Source of the DNA: Maratus speciosus | Taxonomy: Eukaryota; Arthropoda; Arachnida; Araneae; Salticidae | Direction of reading: 5' to 3' | Assembly (NCBI GenBank): GCA_963932465.1 | Contig: OZ010792.1 | Coordinates: 186,777,377 to 186,841,376, forward strand | DNA: 64,000 nucleotides | Part shown: piece after piece, positions 23,344 through 34,773 of the stretch | How the letters are laid out: each line of letters opens with the position of its first letter | Numbering within the stretch: position 1 is the first letter of the stretch | Position numbers and translations under genes: made by a program | The notes under the pieces: generated by a model | Database searches by the model: none | What the model was told of the DNA's origin: nothing | What the model saw: the letters and a program-made list of their open reading frames with translations, nothing else

Positions 23344-24094
23344 ATTTAAATAACTATCAGAATATATATTAATTCACCTCATAAGTAATAATAAATATTA
23401 TTAGTAAATGAGTTTAATTTCCTGCTGAAATTAATTTAGTGATCATAAACTTCCATAGTAATGAACAAAATGTCATTAAATTTTACCATGTTATTTAAAT
23501 AGACTGTGGAGATTTTTAATGCATGGAAATAAGTAAAAAATATTAATAATTTGAGTTCAATACCGAATTAAAATCTAAATGTAATATAGCAATTACTTAC
23601 ATTCTCAATTTATTTATACTTGAAATTCATTGGCATTTATTCGAAGCAATTATCAATATAACATAAGTTCTAGTTTAATGAATAAAACATTAATTAAGAA
23701 ATTGATACACAATTTTAATTTAAATAACTATCAGAATATATTTTAATTTACCTCATAAATAATTGTAAATATTGTTAGTAAATGAGTTTAATTTCTTGTT
23801 GAAATTAATTTAGTGATCATAAACTGTCATAGTATTAGACAAAATGTCACTAAATTTTACCATGTTATTTAAATACACTGTGGAGATTTTTTAATGCATG
23901 GAAATAAGTAAAAAATATTAATAATCTCAGTTGAATACCGAATTAAATTCTAAATGTAATATAGCAATTACTTACATTCTCAATTTATTTATACTTGAAA
24001 TTCATTGGAATTTATTTGAAGCAATTATCAATATAACATAAGTTCTAGTTTAATGAATAAAACATAAATTAAGAAATTGATACACAATTTTAAT

Positions 24095-24262
24095 CAGGGA
24101 TGTAGTGGAAGGTATACGGTGGTATACGCCGTATACCTTCTGGATTTTTTTAAGGAACACCGTATACCCTCTGTTTCCCAAAAAAGCTATAGTATATACA
24201 TTGTAGGGTATACCCTCTGCTTAGAGCGTATGCCCTCTGCTTTTTTTACGACTACACCAGTG
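24095..24262. mobile_element. hAT-like miniature element in array unit 2
   Basis: The ends are CAGGGATGTAGTGG and ...CGACTACACCAGTG, inverted with a few mismatches. It is flanked by ATTTTAAT (24087-24094) and ATTATAAT (24263-24270), an 8-bp duplication with one difference. Unit 1 keeps the empty site with a single ATTTTAAT. The ends resemble those of the 6-kb hAT-type unit at 983-7022. Confidence 0.85.
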
Positions 24263-24645
24263 ATTATAATTTAAATAACTATCAGAATATATTTTAATTT
24301 ACCTCATAAATAATAGTAAATATTGTTAGTAAATGAGTTTAATTTCCTGCTGAAATTAATTTAGTGATCATAAACTGTCATAGTATTAGACAAAATGTCA
24401 CTAAATTTTACCATGTTATTTAAATACACTGTGGAGATTTTTTAATGCATGGAAATAAGTAAAAAATATTAATAATCTCAGTTGAATACCGAATTAAATT
24501 CTAAATGTAATATAGCAATTACTTACATTCTCAATTTATTTATACTTGAAATTCATTGGAATTTATTTGAAGCAATTATCAATATAACATAAGTTCTAGT
24601 TTAATGAATAAAACATAAATTAAAAAATTGATACACAATTTTAAT

Positions 24646-24813
24646 CAGGGATGTAGTGGAAGGTATACGGTGGTATACGCCGTATACCTTCTGGATTTTT
24701 TTAAGGAACACCGTATACCCTCTGTTTCCCAAAAAAGCTATAGTATATACATTGTAGGGCATACCCTCTGCTTAGAGCGTATGCCCTCTGCTTTTTTTAC
24801 GACTACACCAGTG
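24646..24813. mobile_element. hAT-like miniature element in array unit 3
   Basis: It is a near-identical copy of 24095-24262, 551 bp downstream, with the same imperfect 8-bp flanks. It arose by duplication of the host unit and not by a separate insertion. Confidence 0.85.
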
Positions 24814-25090
24814 ATTATAATTTAAATAACTATCAGAATATATTTTAATTTACCTCATAAATAATAGTAAATATTGTTAGTAAATGAGTTTAATTTCCTG
24901 CTGAAATTAATTTAGTGATCATAAACTTCCATAGTAATGGACAAAATATCACTAAATTTTACCATGTTATTTAAATAGACTGTGGTGATTTTTTAATGCA
25001 TGGAAATAAGTAAAAAATATTAATAATCTCAGTTGAATACCGAATTAAAATCTAAATGTAATATAGCAATTACTTACATTCTCAATTTAT

Positions 25091-26025
25091 TGCCGAAACG
25101 TCAGTGAAAGCTTACTGTGGAGACACGAAAAGTTTTTGGTTTCCGTTTGTTAGTTAGTTAGTTAGTTAGTCTGTCTGCCCCACGATAACTGCCGTAAAAA
25201 GCATCCGATTAGTTTGAAATTAAGGATGCATGTTGGTGAGGTCCCCGGATTTAGCTGTATAGTTTTTGGTTAAATTTGGTTCATTCGTTCTGAATGTATA
25301 GAACATTTTATTTTGCGCCTTAATGCCTTCCTATAGCAATTCAGACAATTTTTCCATTTTTATTTGTTGAAAGGAAATGGCTCATATGATTGAAAGATTT
25401 AAATGATAATTTATGGATGATGTAATTTCCTAATTAGAAACATACATTATTCATATTAGTTTGAAATTTTGTGTATACATTTGTCAGAGTTTTTAAATTC
25501 GGTGCATAACTTATGGAGGGATTTTATATATATGTTCCAATAATATAAAATATTTTCTTTTAAAATTTACTTTTTTTTAATGCACATATTTCATTATTTT
25601 AATTTTCTTTTAACTGTTGCCTATCAACGGAACTACACTTAAAATATCGGAAATGTGAAAGTATGTGTAATTGTTTGAAGTCAAATCAACGTCAAAAGGG
25701 ATGAATTAATTAATGTCTTTGTGTCTTTACATATAGATGGAATTTACCCCAGAAATAAAGAGTTATGTTCTATTTATTTTGTCAAATCAACGTCGAAAGG
25801 ATGAATTAATGTTTTTGTGTCTTTACATATAGATGGAATTCACCCTCAGAAATAAAGAAAGGCTATGTTCTATTGATTTTGTTCTAATATTTTTCTTTTA
25901 AATTAAAAAGTTCATTGTTTTCATAAAGAATAAATTGACCAAGAAAATTTGATCCCGGAATAATAATTTATCCTAAACAATTAATTTTGATTTGAAAGAT
26001 TTTCATGTGCAAGAGGAAAATGAAA
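25091..26025. repeat. Unassigned repeat DNA with TTAG microsatellite and 101-bp duplication
   Basis: This stretch interrupts array unit 4. It holds GTTAGTTAGTTAGTTAGT near 25149 and CTGTCTGCCCC just after it. A tandem duplication of TCAAATCAACGTC... starts at 25681 and 25782 (101-bp period). No coding region is seen. Confidence 0.5.
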
Positions 26026-26916
26026 CTAGAGAACAGGAATTCTGCTTTTTCAGAATTTAGTGTCGCCCCCGGCATTTCCATTACTTCATTTTCTTCTGAT
26101 GGACTGATCGCTTCTATTATTATGAAACAGCCATTATAAATGAAGTGTTAGGTGAAGATGAAAGAGCAGCCGTAAAAAGTTAGAAATCTGATTTTCTGGT
26201 CAGAAGGGGGGGGGGGGGGTGGCCATATTTTTTTTTACGGCTGTTCTTTAATCTTCACCTAATACTTCATTTATAATGGCTTTTTCATAATAATAGAAGC
26301 CACCAGTCCATCAGAAGAAAATAACTCGGTTAAACGGGACTCTACTGCAGTACAAAATATATTTCAGCTTTAAGACTTAAAGCACACGTTTTATTTTATG
26401 TAAAATGACGTCATTTGCATCCGCTTAAGAATTCCACATTTACGATCTACTCTTAAACATCTACAGTAAAGCATGCATAGCACATCACTATGGCAAAATA
26501 ATGCACAAATGCAGCAAAAAGATTCCGTCATTCAAGAACATCGAAAGAAAAGGCTATCTAATGATTCATAGATACTTACAATTAAATATAGTATATAATA
26601 GCTCCATTGTTTTAACAGAAATCATTCGTTTATATATTTTTTCAAAATAGCACGTATTTTAATTACCTTTTCTTTCGGTTGTTACGAGAAAATGGCAACA
26701 AAAATACATAATTACAATTTTAAAACTATTTTTCCTTTACTTTCAAAAGAAATGAAGTACTTCCGTTGCCAATATTAAGCAAATGGCTATAAAAACTACA
26801 AAAATATTAATATTTCAAAAATAAATGGATATACAGTTTTCAAACAAAATGCATTTAAAAGAGCTTTTTTTTTCCAATACGAGGGTATAAAAATTGAAAA
26901 TGTGCGATGCTTAGAA
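26026..26916 (-). mobile_element. Helitron-like non-autonomous element, copy 3
   Basis: The minus-strand 3' end is CTAG at 26026-26029, preceded by the same hairpin (ATTCTG/CAGAAT) and followed by T. The sequence matches copies 1 and 2 back to the TTCTAAGCATCGC region, so about 130 bp of the 5' end is missing. It carries the palindromic insertion at 26086-26350. Confidence 0.75.
26086..26350. mobile_element. Palindromic insertion with pogo-like tip, second copy
   Basis: It is the counterpart of 16845-17163 in inverted orientation, with the CAGTAGAGTCCCG tip on the minus strand near 26350. A G-tract (about 14 bases) lies in the loop near 26206-26219. It is shorter than the other copy through loop changes. 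Confidence 0.7.
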
Positions 26917-27105
26917 GTAAAAAATATTAATAATCTCTATTTAATACCGAATTAATATCCAAAATATAATATAGAAATTACTTACATTCTCAATTTATTC
27001 ATCCCTGAAATTCATTGGCATTTATTCGAAGCATTTATTAATATAACATAAGTCTTAGTTTAATGAATAACATATAAATTAAGAAATTGATACACAATTT
27101 TAATT
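26917..27105 (+). repeat. Partial unit of the 23.3-kb tandem array
   Basis: It matches the array from AAAAATATTAATAATCTC to ACACAATTTTAATT. It lacks the first half of the unit and the miniature element. Confidence 0.75.
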
Positions 27106-27123
27106 CAAAAACAAACAAAAGTG

Positions 27124-27350
27124 GCAAAATACACAATATGAACTTTAAAAAGCCCACTGTTTTTCTTATAAGGCGACAAAAATAATAATAAAATAGTTGT
27201 TACAAGTTAAAAAATATACATTTTATTTAAAATTTCATAGTACTTTCGGCCTGCAATTCCCGCGACCATCGTCAGAAAATATTTTTATTTATTTTTGTCG
27301 CCTTTTAAGGAAAACAGTGAGTTTTTAAAAATTCATATTGTGTATTTTGC
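27124..27350. repeat. Hairpin repeat with about 75-bp arms
   Basis: GCAAAATACACAATATGAAC at 27124, then CCCACTGTTTTTCTTATAAGG and CGACAAAAATAA, is repeated inverted up to about 27350. On the minus strand the centre (27242-27276) reads CTGACGATGG...GGCCGAAAGTA, a diverged relative of the CTGATGA...GAAAC motif in the 17.4-kb hairpin. Confidence 0.7.
27242..27276 (-). ncRNA. Degenerate hammerhead-like motif
   Basis: CTGACGA (27269-27275) and GAAAGT (near 27242-27247) correspond to CTGATGA and GAAAC with one change each. GGTC/GGCC is a weak stem II candidate. These changes would abolish a hammerhead, so this is at best a relic. Confidence 0.25.
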
Positions 27351-27353
27351 GAT

Positions 27354-28499
27354 TGAATCAAGGTGGAATATTGCATTTCATCTTATGATTTTATATATAA
27401 ACAAAAGTGATTTCCCTTTTTTTTTTTCTTTGTTTGTTTTGTAAGTCATTTTATGGAGAGGATATCTCTATATAATAAAAGGTAGTGTAACGCATCCGGG
27501 GCGAACCCAACACTCTTGCAGTCTCCGATAAGATGGAGCCACGTTAGGCTTAATTTTGATTTGATATGTGTATGAGAAAACTTATCTGCGTAAATACAAA
27601 TCTTCTCTACCTGAAATCCCTTCTGTTCAAAATAATTTTCGATAAAAAATTCAAAACTAACAAAATTTCAATGATTTACGCAGCCATTTCAGAAAACAAA
27701 CGTAGTGCACTCCGTGCGTAAAACGTAAATAAGCAGCTGTTGTAGAGAGTCATTCTTTTTGTGATTCTTTGAAAAAAAAATTTAAACCATGGAGCTATGA
27801 AGATTAAAGGAGACGACATAAATGACATCACTTGAAGCTGTCTCACCCCTGCTGCGTGACGCCAGCCGCGTGTAAACCGAAGAAAAACATCAATAGGCGT
27901 GAAAAACACTTTAACAATGCTTCCCCTCCGTTCTTACGGATGGGGTTCAACCCGAGATATCTATTTATTAATCAATATACATATAAAAAAAATTTTGGAG
28001 GAGTGGGGCGGGGGGGGGGGGGGGCTAAACGATAAAAATACAATTTTAAAGTGTTATTTAAAAAAAGTAGTATTATTTCAATACTTGCAGCAGATTGTTT
28101 TAATTACGCAGTTTTATTGCATATTTGTTAAATTTTTGTTTTATGAAGAAATCTTACTTTTGTTATAGTATATTAACCGAAAAACCTGGTTTACCCAGAA
28201 ATATTGTAAATGCTAATTGTGTGTTTATTAGAACATAAACTAGCCGAATTTTGCTCATCTAAATGCTTCCATATTGTCAATTATTTTTTACCAGTTTTTC
28301 AAATTTTAAGTGAAAAACACAATTTTTACCCACCGTCCTAGGACGAGCATTTACACTAGTGCATATATAATTTAGAAAAACATTTAACAAAAAAGTTTTC
28401 CTAACATGCAAATTATTAGGTTTTTGTTTCTTAAAAAATTCCCTTTGAATGCAGACGTTATTATAAATAACATAAATACACATAGTGAAATCCATTTTT
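27354..28499. other. No gene seen
   Basis: At 27466 CTCTATATAATAAAAGG resembles Helitron 5' ends, but no matching 3' end was found. Open frames at 27676-28168 overlap on both strands and include a G-tract (28009-28023); they are not supported as genes. Confidence 0.4.
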
Positions 28500-28867
28500 A
28501 GGTGCGTTCGTAATTATATAAGTACGTAGCACCTATAGTCGTTGTTAGGTCCGTCTGTCTGTCTGTCCTTCCGCACATAACCGAACAAAACTACCCAATT
28601 GAATGGTCTGAAATTTTAAGCGTTAAATTTTGTCGAGTAATTTCAAATTTTATGAAAATCGGATGTATAGTTTAATTACAGGGATAGTTTTCCGTTACAT
28701 TACGGCCAATAGGAAAAAATTATTCCAAGTGCATTTTTAAGATGTTACAATCTTTCGAACAGAATGAAATTGATATGCACTTACGAAGTGCACTAAAATA
28801 TACATTCAGTACAATGTGCGGTGCAAAAAATATTTATAAAACTAGTTATAGTACGAACGCACCTCAT
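28500..28867. mobile_element. Inverted-repeat element, copy A
   Basis: The ends are AGGTGCGTTCGTA and its complement TACGAACGCACCT. The interior contains TTACAGGGATAGTTTTCCGTTACATTACGGCC. It is the inverted, single-unit counterpart of 29251-30152. The inner flank CATTTGCCAGGTTTGACGTG recurs inverted beside copy B. Confidence 0.75.
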
Positions 28868-29250
28868 TTGCCAGGTTTGACGTGCAGTTTCCAACTTGTT
28901 AATGATGTCTGGAAATAAGAAGATATGTAAGATCAAAGGATAGAATATTTCACCGTTAGAAATCAAAAGATAATGGCAACATGTAGTAAAGCATACCTGC
29001 CAACTGCTACGAAAAAATCGTAGTTGCTACGATTTGGACCTATAAACTACGATGCTACGAAAATCGGTCTTAAACTACGATTTTTTGCAAAATATACACA
29101 AATGCATTTTTTGTTTCAATTGCAATTTTTATCCCGCACAGCATATTTTTCAGGAGTGATTCTGTTCCGAAATTTCCAAAATTTCAAAGTATTCATTTCC
29201 GAAAGTTATATAAAAAAAAGTTGGAAATTGCTCGTCAAACGTGGCAAATG

Positions 29251-30152
29251 AGGTGCGTTCGTACTATAACTAGTTTTATAAATATTTTTTTCGCCGCATA
29301 TTGTACAGAATGTATATTTTAGTGTACTTCGAAAGGCTATAACAGCATTAATTTGCACTTGAAATAATTTTTTCCCATTGGCCGTAATGTAACGGAAAAC
29401 TTATGACTGTCCCTGTAATTAAACTATACATCCGATTTTCATAAAATATGAAATGACTCGACAAAATCTTGCAACAATTATATATTTATAATTTCAGACC
29501 ATTCGGAAGGCTGTAACATCATTAAAATGCACTTGCAATAATTTCTTCCCATTGGCCGTAATGTAACGGAAAACTTTTGATTGTCCCTGTAATTAAACTA
29601 TACATTCGATTTTCATAAAAATTGAAATGACACGACAAAATTATGCAATAATTATATATTTATAATTTCAGACCATTCGGAAGGCTTTAACATCATTAAA
29701 ATGCACTTGCAATAATTTCTTCCCATTGGCCGTAATGTAACGGAAAACTTTTGATTGTCCCTGTAATTAAACTATACATCCGATTTTCATAAAAATTGAA
29801 ATGACTCGACAAAATTATGCAACAATTATATATTTATAATTTCAGACCATTCGGAAGGCTGTAACATCATTAAAATGCACTTGCAATAATTTCTTCCCAT
29901 TGGCCGTAATGTAACGGAAAACTTTTGATTGTCCCTGTAATTAAACTATGCATCCGATTTTCATAAAAATTGAAATGACTCGACAAAATTATGCAACAAT
30001 TATATAGTTTAAATTTTAAACGATTCGGTTGGGTAGTTTTTGCTCTGTTATATGCGGACGGACAGACAGACGGACAGACAGACGGACGGACAGACGGACG
30101 GACTGAACGACAACTATAGTGCTACGTATTTATATAATTACGAACGCACCTA
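29251..30152. mobile_element. Inverted-repeat element, copy B, expanded
   Basis: The ends are AGGTGCGTTCGTAC and ...TAATTACGAACGCACCT. It is copy A in reverse with four tandem units inside. Near the right end lies a GACGGACAGACAGACGG low-complexity tract (about 30055-30105), matching CTGTCTGTCTGTCC near the left end of copy A. Confidence 0.75.
29355..30045 (+). repeat. Four tandem units of about 174 bp
   Basis: Units start GCACTTG(A/C)AATAATTT at 29355, 29529, 29703 and 29878. Each continues through CCCATTGGCCGTAATGTAAC, GTCCCTGTAATTAAAC and CAGACCATTCGG. Copy A has one such unit. A much-diverged relative occurs in the array at 61.4 kb. Confidence 0.85.
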
Positions 30153-30599
30153 AAAAGGGTCATTAGTCCGAAAATTCGGACATTAAAAAATGCTCATGGG
30201 GGAAAAAAATCTGGGCTGCAAAACAAACTTCTTAACATAAAACCTCTTTATGTATATTAACCACGAGTGAATCGTGTTTCTGTAAATATTTATACAGGAA
30301 TTTCCTTCCTTAGAAACAGGTGTGCCATTTTAAGAATTTCTGTATAGGGGAGGTGGTTCTTTGAGGGGCAAAGTTTGAAATAGTGTGCAAAATCACATGA
30401 TTTGCACACAGAAAAGGAGAGTCCTGCATAAAGAAAAATGCTGTGCAGTATTTCCCCCTGTAAATTCTTACACAGACCTATGATTCTTTTGCGAGTATAT
30501 TTTGAAATTTCTTGGATGCCCGCAATTTTTCTTTTTCTTTTATGGAATTTCCCCCAAATTAATTCATCGCGGAAAAAATTGAGAATTTATTCAAATGAT

Positions 30600-31250
30600 C
30601 GTGTAAAAATACGGGTATTTCGTCAAAGGTCTCAGAAACAAATAGGGATTATCTTCAGTTGGTCTCTGAATAAAATCGCTAAAATCATTAAGAGTTCAGA
30701 AAGAAATTGCGAATTTCGTCAAAAAATTGCGCAAAATATCACGAATTTAGATAAACTATCGAGGGAAAAATATTGCAAATTTCGTCAAAAGTTCGCGGAA
30801 ACGAGTAGTGAATTTTTTAATTGGTCGCGAAAAGATATTGAAAATTTTGCCGATCGGTTGCGATAAATTATCGCTAATTTCGACAAATAACCGTGTTAAA
30901 ATATTAATTTCGTCAATTGGTCGCAGAAGAAAATAAATGTCAAAGGATCGTGGTACAACCGTGAATTTTGTCAAAATATCTCAGAAACAAAACATAAATT
31001 TCACCGAAAAATCATAGAAAGAAAACACTTATTTCGTCAAAGGATCGTAGTAAAAAACGCAAAATTCGTTAAAGGATCGCGGTAAAAAATGCGAATTTCG
31101 TCAAAAGTTCATGGTAAATAGTGCGGATTTCTACAAAAAATCGTGATAGAAAAATGTGAATTATGATTTTTGAAAAAAAATTGTGAATATCCTAAAATGA
31201 TCGTGGGGAAAAATTGCGCATTTCGTCAAAATTTACTGCACTGGGCTAAA
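30600..31250 (+). repeat. Degenerate minisatellite AATTTCGTCAAA...GATCG
   Basis: AATTTCGTCAAAGGATCG, or a close variant, recurs about every 35-60 bp (for example near 30715, 30778, 30905, 31034, 31067 and 31096). The 142-codon open frame at 30438-30866 and the overlapping minus-strand frame reflect this repeat and are not called genes. Confidence 0.55.
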
Positions 31251-31844
31251 AAATTGGAACCAGGCTCCTTTTACAAATGTTTAAAAAAAAAAAAAAAAAA
31301 CTTCGAAATGAGAAGAAACTCTAAAAATTGTATAAAAATTTTCAGAGGAAAAAATTACTGCATTGAGTAGTTGAAAGACTGAAACCTTATTCCTTTTACG
31401 AATGTAAAAGATGGCTGTGAAACACGAAAAACCAACCAACCAACCTCCAGATTAATTTAAATTTTGTGTGCTACGATTTCTCATTTTCAAAGGTTGGCAG
31501 GTCTGAGTAAAGTAATCTTGGGCTACAGAAAATAGCTTTCACAATAATAAATTATTGTTAAAATGAATTTTGTTTTTGAATTAGGCTTAAATAATGGAAG
31601 AACTTACAAGTTTCTTTTATTTTTTCTTTTCTGAAGTTAAAACTAAAACTGATTGCCTTCATGACAAATTATCAATTAGAAAAATATTTTCACTTCTCTC
31701 TTCACATGTATTTTCATTACACATAATGCCTAGTGAAAATGCAGTTACCATGGTTTAGCGTTTATTTATTTATTTATTTAGTTGTAAATCCTTTCTTTCA
31801 AAATCAAAGCTGGTTATGTTTGCTTACACTCATTAACGCTATAT

Positions 31845-32238
31845 CTGTGGTTCCCAACATTTTTTGGGCCCTGCTCCACTTTTAACCACATTGCCCCATA
31901 ACATATAATTTTTATTGTTTAAAAAGAGAACACATACCACAATGAAAGTGAATCATTAATTTTCTATCTCCATTTTGGTATTTATTAATTTCTAAGAATA
32001 CTATCACTTAGTTTTGAAATGTAAAATACTTTTGTGTTTTATCGTTTTGCGACTGTCAGTTTTGTATTTTGTACTTTTGAACAAGAGATTTTTGAAAATT
32101 GGAGAAAAAACTAAGACTGCAACATTCAAGTTAGAAAAAACTTACAAAAATCTTGGCAGTATATGAGTTAACGACAATTTTCGAATTGCCTCCTTTAAAT
32201 ATCAAATTCCTTCCCTGTGGAGCGTTTAGGAACCACTG
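31845..32238. mobile_element. hAT-like miniature element
   Basis: The left end CTGTGGTTCCCAAC and the right end (inward CAGTGGTTCC) are inverted. The flanking 8-mers CGCTATAT and TACTATAC agree at only five positions. CAGTGGTTC tips are common in hAT elements. The interior is non-coding. The call rests mainly on the tips. Confidence 0.5.
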
Positions 32239-33937
32239 TACTATACCATACCACTGCAGAATTTTATAAGTGTGTTATTTTAAAAATCATCCTGTTCTAC
32301 ATTTTAATACAAGTATTTTCAAAAATATTTGTCATCTCTTATTAGTTTTTCTTTTTATGTACAATGTTTAGCTGTTTAACATTTTCAAATGCTTTTCATA
32401 TCACATGCATTTTTAATTCGGAAAGTCTCAGTCAATTGACTTGTGCACACGGTATGATCACAGAAATTCTTGAAAATCTTTTGTTATGAAAATAACTCTC
32501 TCACTGTAATGGGCCTATTCGAAACATAGCAAATCAATTTTAAAAATCTGAAGCAAGTAAAAAGTCAAGTGATCTGAGAATTTACGAATAGACCGTATCT
32601 ATTTTTAATTTATAGTGTTTTATTTTTTGCATAATTCCTTTTGTTATTTATTTAATTCTCCAGGTATTCGATGCAAGACCAAAAGACAACTCTTTGAAAC
32701 GTTTTAAAATTATTTTACAGGCTTAATTTTTATTACCGGCGTATTATATACATAACTGCTTTTTTATTCCTCCAAAAATTTTTGGTAATCGGATGAATAA
32801 TATATTAGTAATAAACAGAGAAATCAGCCCAAAAATATAGTTAATCTAACATCATTTAACAAAAATATCTCTTTTCGGGTAATGTATTCTTAATGTCCCA
32901 AACTGCTGCATTTGGTTTTTATGTTAAAATATCCGATTAATGAAATTTGTTTTTTAAAGAAACTCTGGTTTAACTCATTCGCATCATTAGCGCATATATG
33001 CGCACATTTTTTTTCATAACATTGTAACCAGAAATCATTCGTAAAGCCAAATCCATGGGGCCATGTCTGATACTTTTACACATGTACACTATATGGCCAT
33101 TAATGACCGGAGACTTTCAATGGTAGACATTTTCTCGAATATTTAGAAATATACTTGTCATATTCTTCTGAAATTTCAGTATTAAAAAGAACAGTTTGGA
33201 CCTCATATTTATCAACGTCAATTTGATAAGGACAATTAGGGGGCCAACAAAAAATCAAAGAAAAAAATAATACTTGGGATCAAACTGTAAAATAAAATAC
33301 GCGAGATGATTTATCGCTACAGAATATAAATAAACAGACATTGTACAATATGAGTATTCATTTTTGTAAGAATAGCACGTATATTAATAGAAATTTAGCT
33401 ATTTTTTTTATTAAAAAATTCTTGCATGTTTTTTGCTTATAACATGCAGGGTTTTCAGCCATATTTAACGCCGGTTTCATAAAAATTGACTAAATATAGT
33501 AGAAACAATATAGTGCAATTGGAATATAAATATATTAAATATTTTAGGAAACATGAGCAGTTGTATGAAATAATTTTTATCTGGGCATGCGCGAACAATA
33601 ACAACGATCTTTTTACATAATTTAATAGTCAACTCTATGGAGCAACTTATTAAAAAATCCCAGTCAAATATTGCAAAAATTCAGAAAGATATCGGTGTTA
33701 GAGTGAGCTAATTTTTAGCTGTTCTCTAAAAGCAGCTGAATGATAAGGTATTTTCTACAAATTGTCGTTTTTTATTAACTGACTTTCAGAAAAATGTTAG
33801 TATTTAGTGACTATCAGCGAGTAGATTTGGAAAAAATGCTTCGATTTTTATACTTCTTTTTATCATGGTATAGGCTCGTTCTGATGGTTATCCAAAGCAT
33901 CAATAAAAAAGGAAAGAAAAAATTAATTAAAATTGTA
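32239..33937. other. No gene seen
   Basis: AT-rich DNA. GGCCTATTCG near 32514 and CGAATAGACC near 32585 are a short inverted pair that might bound a very small element. The 61-codon frame at 33794-33979 is not recognised and runs into the duplication at 33.94 kb. Confidence 0.4.
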
Positions 33938-33939
33938 GA

Positions 33940-34322
33940 CGTAGAGAATTCAATTCTGAAAATTTACATTAAATGTTAAAAGAAATCTGTTGAGCTGTTC
34001 TCGAGCAACACAGGGGAAAGATAAAAAAAATGCCGTTTAGAAAAAAAAATACAATTTTTCTTCAGCGTACTTGCTATGGCATAACGTAGGATCTTTTTCA
34101 AAGTTTATACATTTGCGAAAACCACAGAATTTTTTTTTTTTTAATTCAATTTGGGTCTATAAAAAGGCATTAAAATGTTTATATAAAATCGTAAAAAAAT
34201 CTTCCTTAGAGACGTAGAGAAATCAATTCTGAAAATTTACATTAAATGTTAAAAGAAATCTGTTGAGCTGTTCTCGGGCAACACAGGGGGAAAGGTAAAA
34301 AAGTGCCGTTTAGAAAAAAAAA
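33940..34322 (+). repeat. Direct duplication of about 115 bp
   Basis: GACGTAGAGAATTCAATTCTG... through GAGCTGTTCTCGAGCAACAC and TGCCGTTTAGAAAAAAA occurs at about 33940-34052 and again at about 34208-34322, nearly identical. The spacer is about 150 bp. Confidence 0.8.
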
Positions 34323-34549
34323 TTCACTTAAAGTTTACTTCATCTGCAATTAGTTACAGTGGCATATTTGTCGTTGTAACTTTTGTAACAATTAGAATTT
34401 CAAAAAATAGCTTTTACATTACATTCTAGATACTATAAGCGATCTGAAATGCAATATATATTTATGTGCGACCTTTTCAAAGTTTTAAATTGGGTTCCTC
34501 CTCCCACTTAAATGCACAACTAGGCGTTTACCTGCCATAATCAGCACTT

Positions 34550-34773
34550 GGGTCATTCCATGTCACATGTGGGACAGCTTTTCTACATATTTCTGCTGTT
34601 TTAAAAATGTCATTATATCCTCAAATTAAAACAACTATGGTAATATGAAAATCTAGAGGTTTTTTTTTTTTTAATGTATAGTTTATGTTTTAACAACTTA
34701 TAAGTCAATAGATATAGGTATTTATGTAAGTGTCGTGCACAGGACATTTTGTCAGTTTTTCATGGAATGGCTC
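34550..34773. mobile_element. Miniature element with GGTCATTCCATG ends, copy 1
   Basis: The ends are GGGTCATTCCATG and CATGGAATGGCTC (inverted). The 224-bp body is shared with 35759-35973 (TATCCTCAAATT, CAACTTATAAGT, ATATAGGTATTTATG). It is non-coding. Confidence 0.7.

Larger units (their letters stand above)
23348..25090 (+). repeat. Tandem array, 374-bp and 551-bp units
   Basis: Units begin AAATAACTATCAGAATAT at 23348, 23722, 24273 and 24824. The first unit is 374 bp. The second and third are 551 bp, because each carries a hAT-like miniature element (168 bp) plus its target duplication. The fourth is cut off at 25090. A fifth partial unit lies at 26917-27105, beyond other inserted DNA. The two open frames of 65 codons are contained in the miniature elements and are not genes. 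Confidence 0.9.
28992..31505. mobile_element. hAT-like unit, decayed
   Basis: The left end CATACCTGCCAACTGCTACG and the right end, reading inward CAGACCTGCCAACC, are inverted. Both are flanked by AGTAAAG (28985-28991 and 31506-31512), which becomes 8 bp with one mismatch if one more base is counted. Repeats of CTACGA lie next to both ends. No transposase is seen. The unit overlaps, and does not cleanly contain, the pair of copies A and B. Confidence 0.6.

Noticed and set aside
25091..25105. GCCGAAACGTC as the 3' half of a hammerhead
   Set aside because: It sits at the junction with the truncated array unit and no CTGATGA partner precedes it.
29355..30045. CRISPR-like array
   Set aside because: The units are about 174 bp and similar throughout, with no short repeats separated by unique spacers, and the DNA is eukaryotic.
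30438..30866. 142-codon open frame
   Set aside because: It translates part of a degenerate minisatellite, and an overlapping frame is open on the other strand. No domain is seen.
33000..33500. piggyBac-like element starting TTTAACTCATTCGC near 32970
   Set aside because: No inverted partner end was found downstream.
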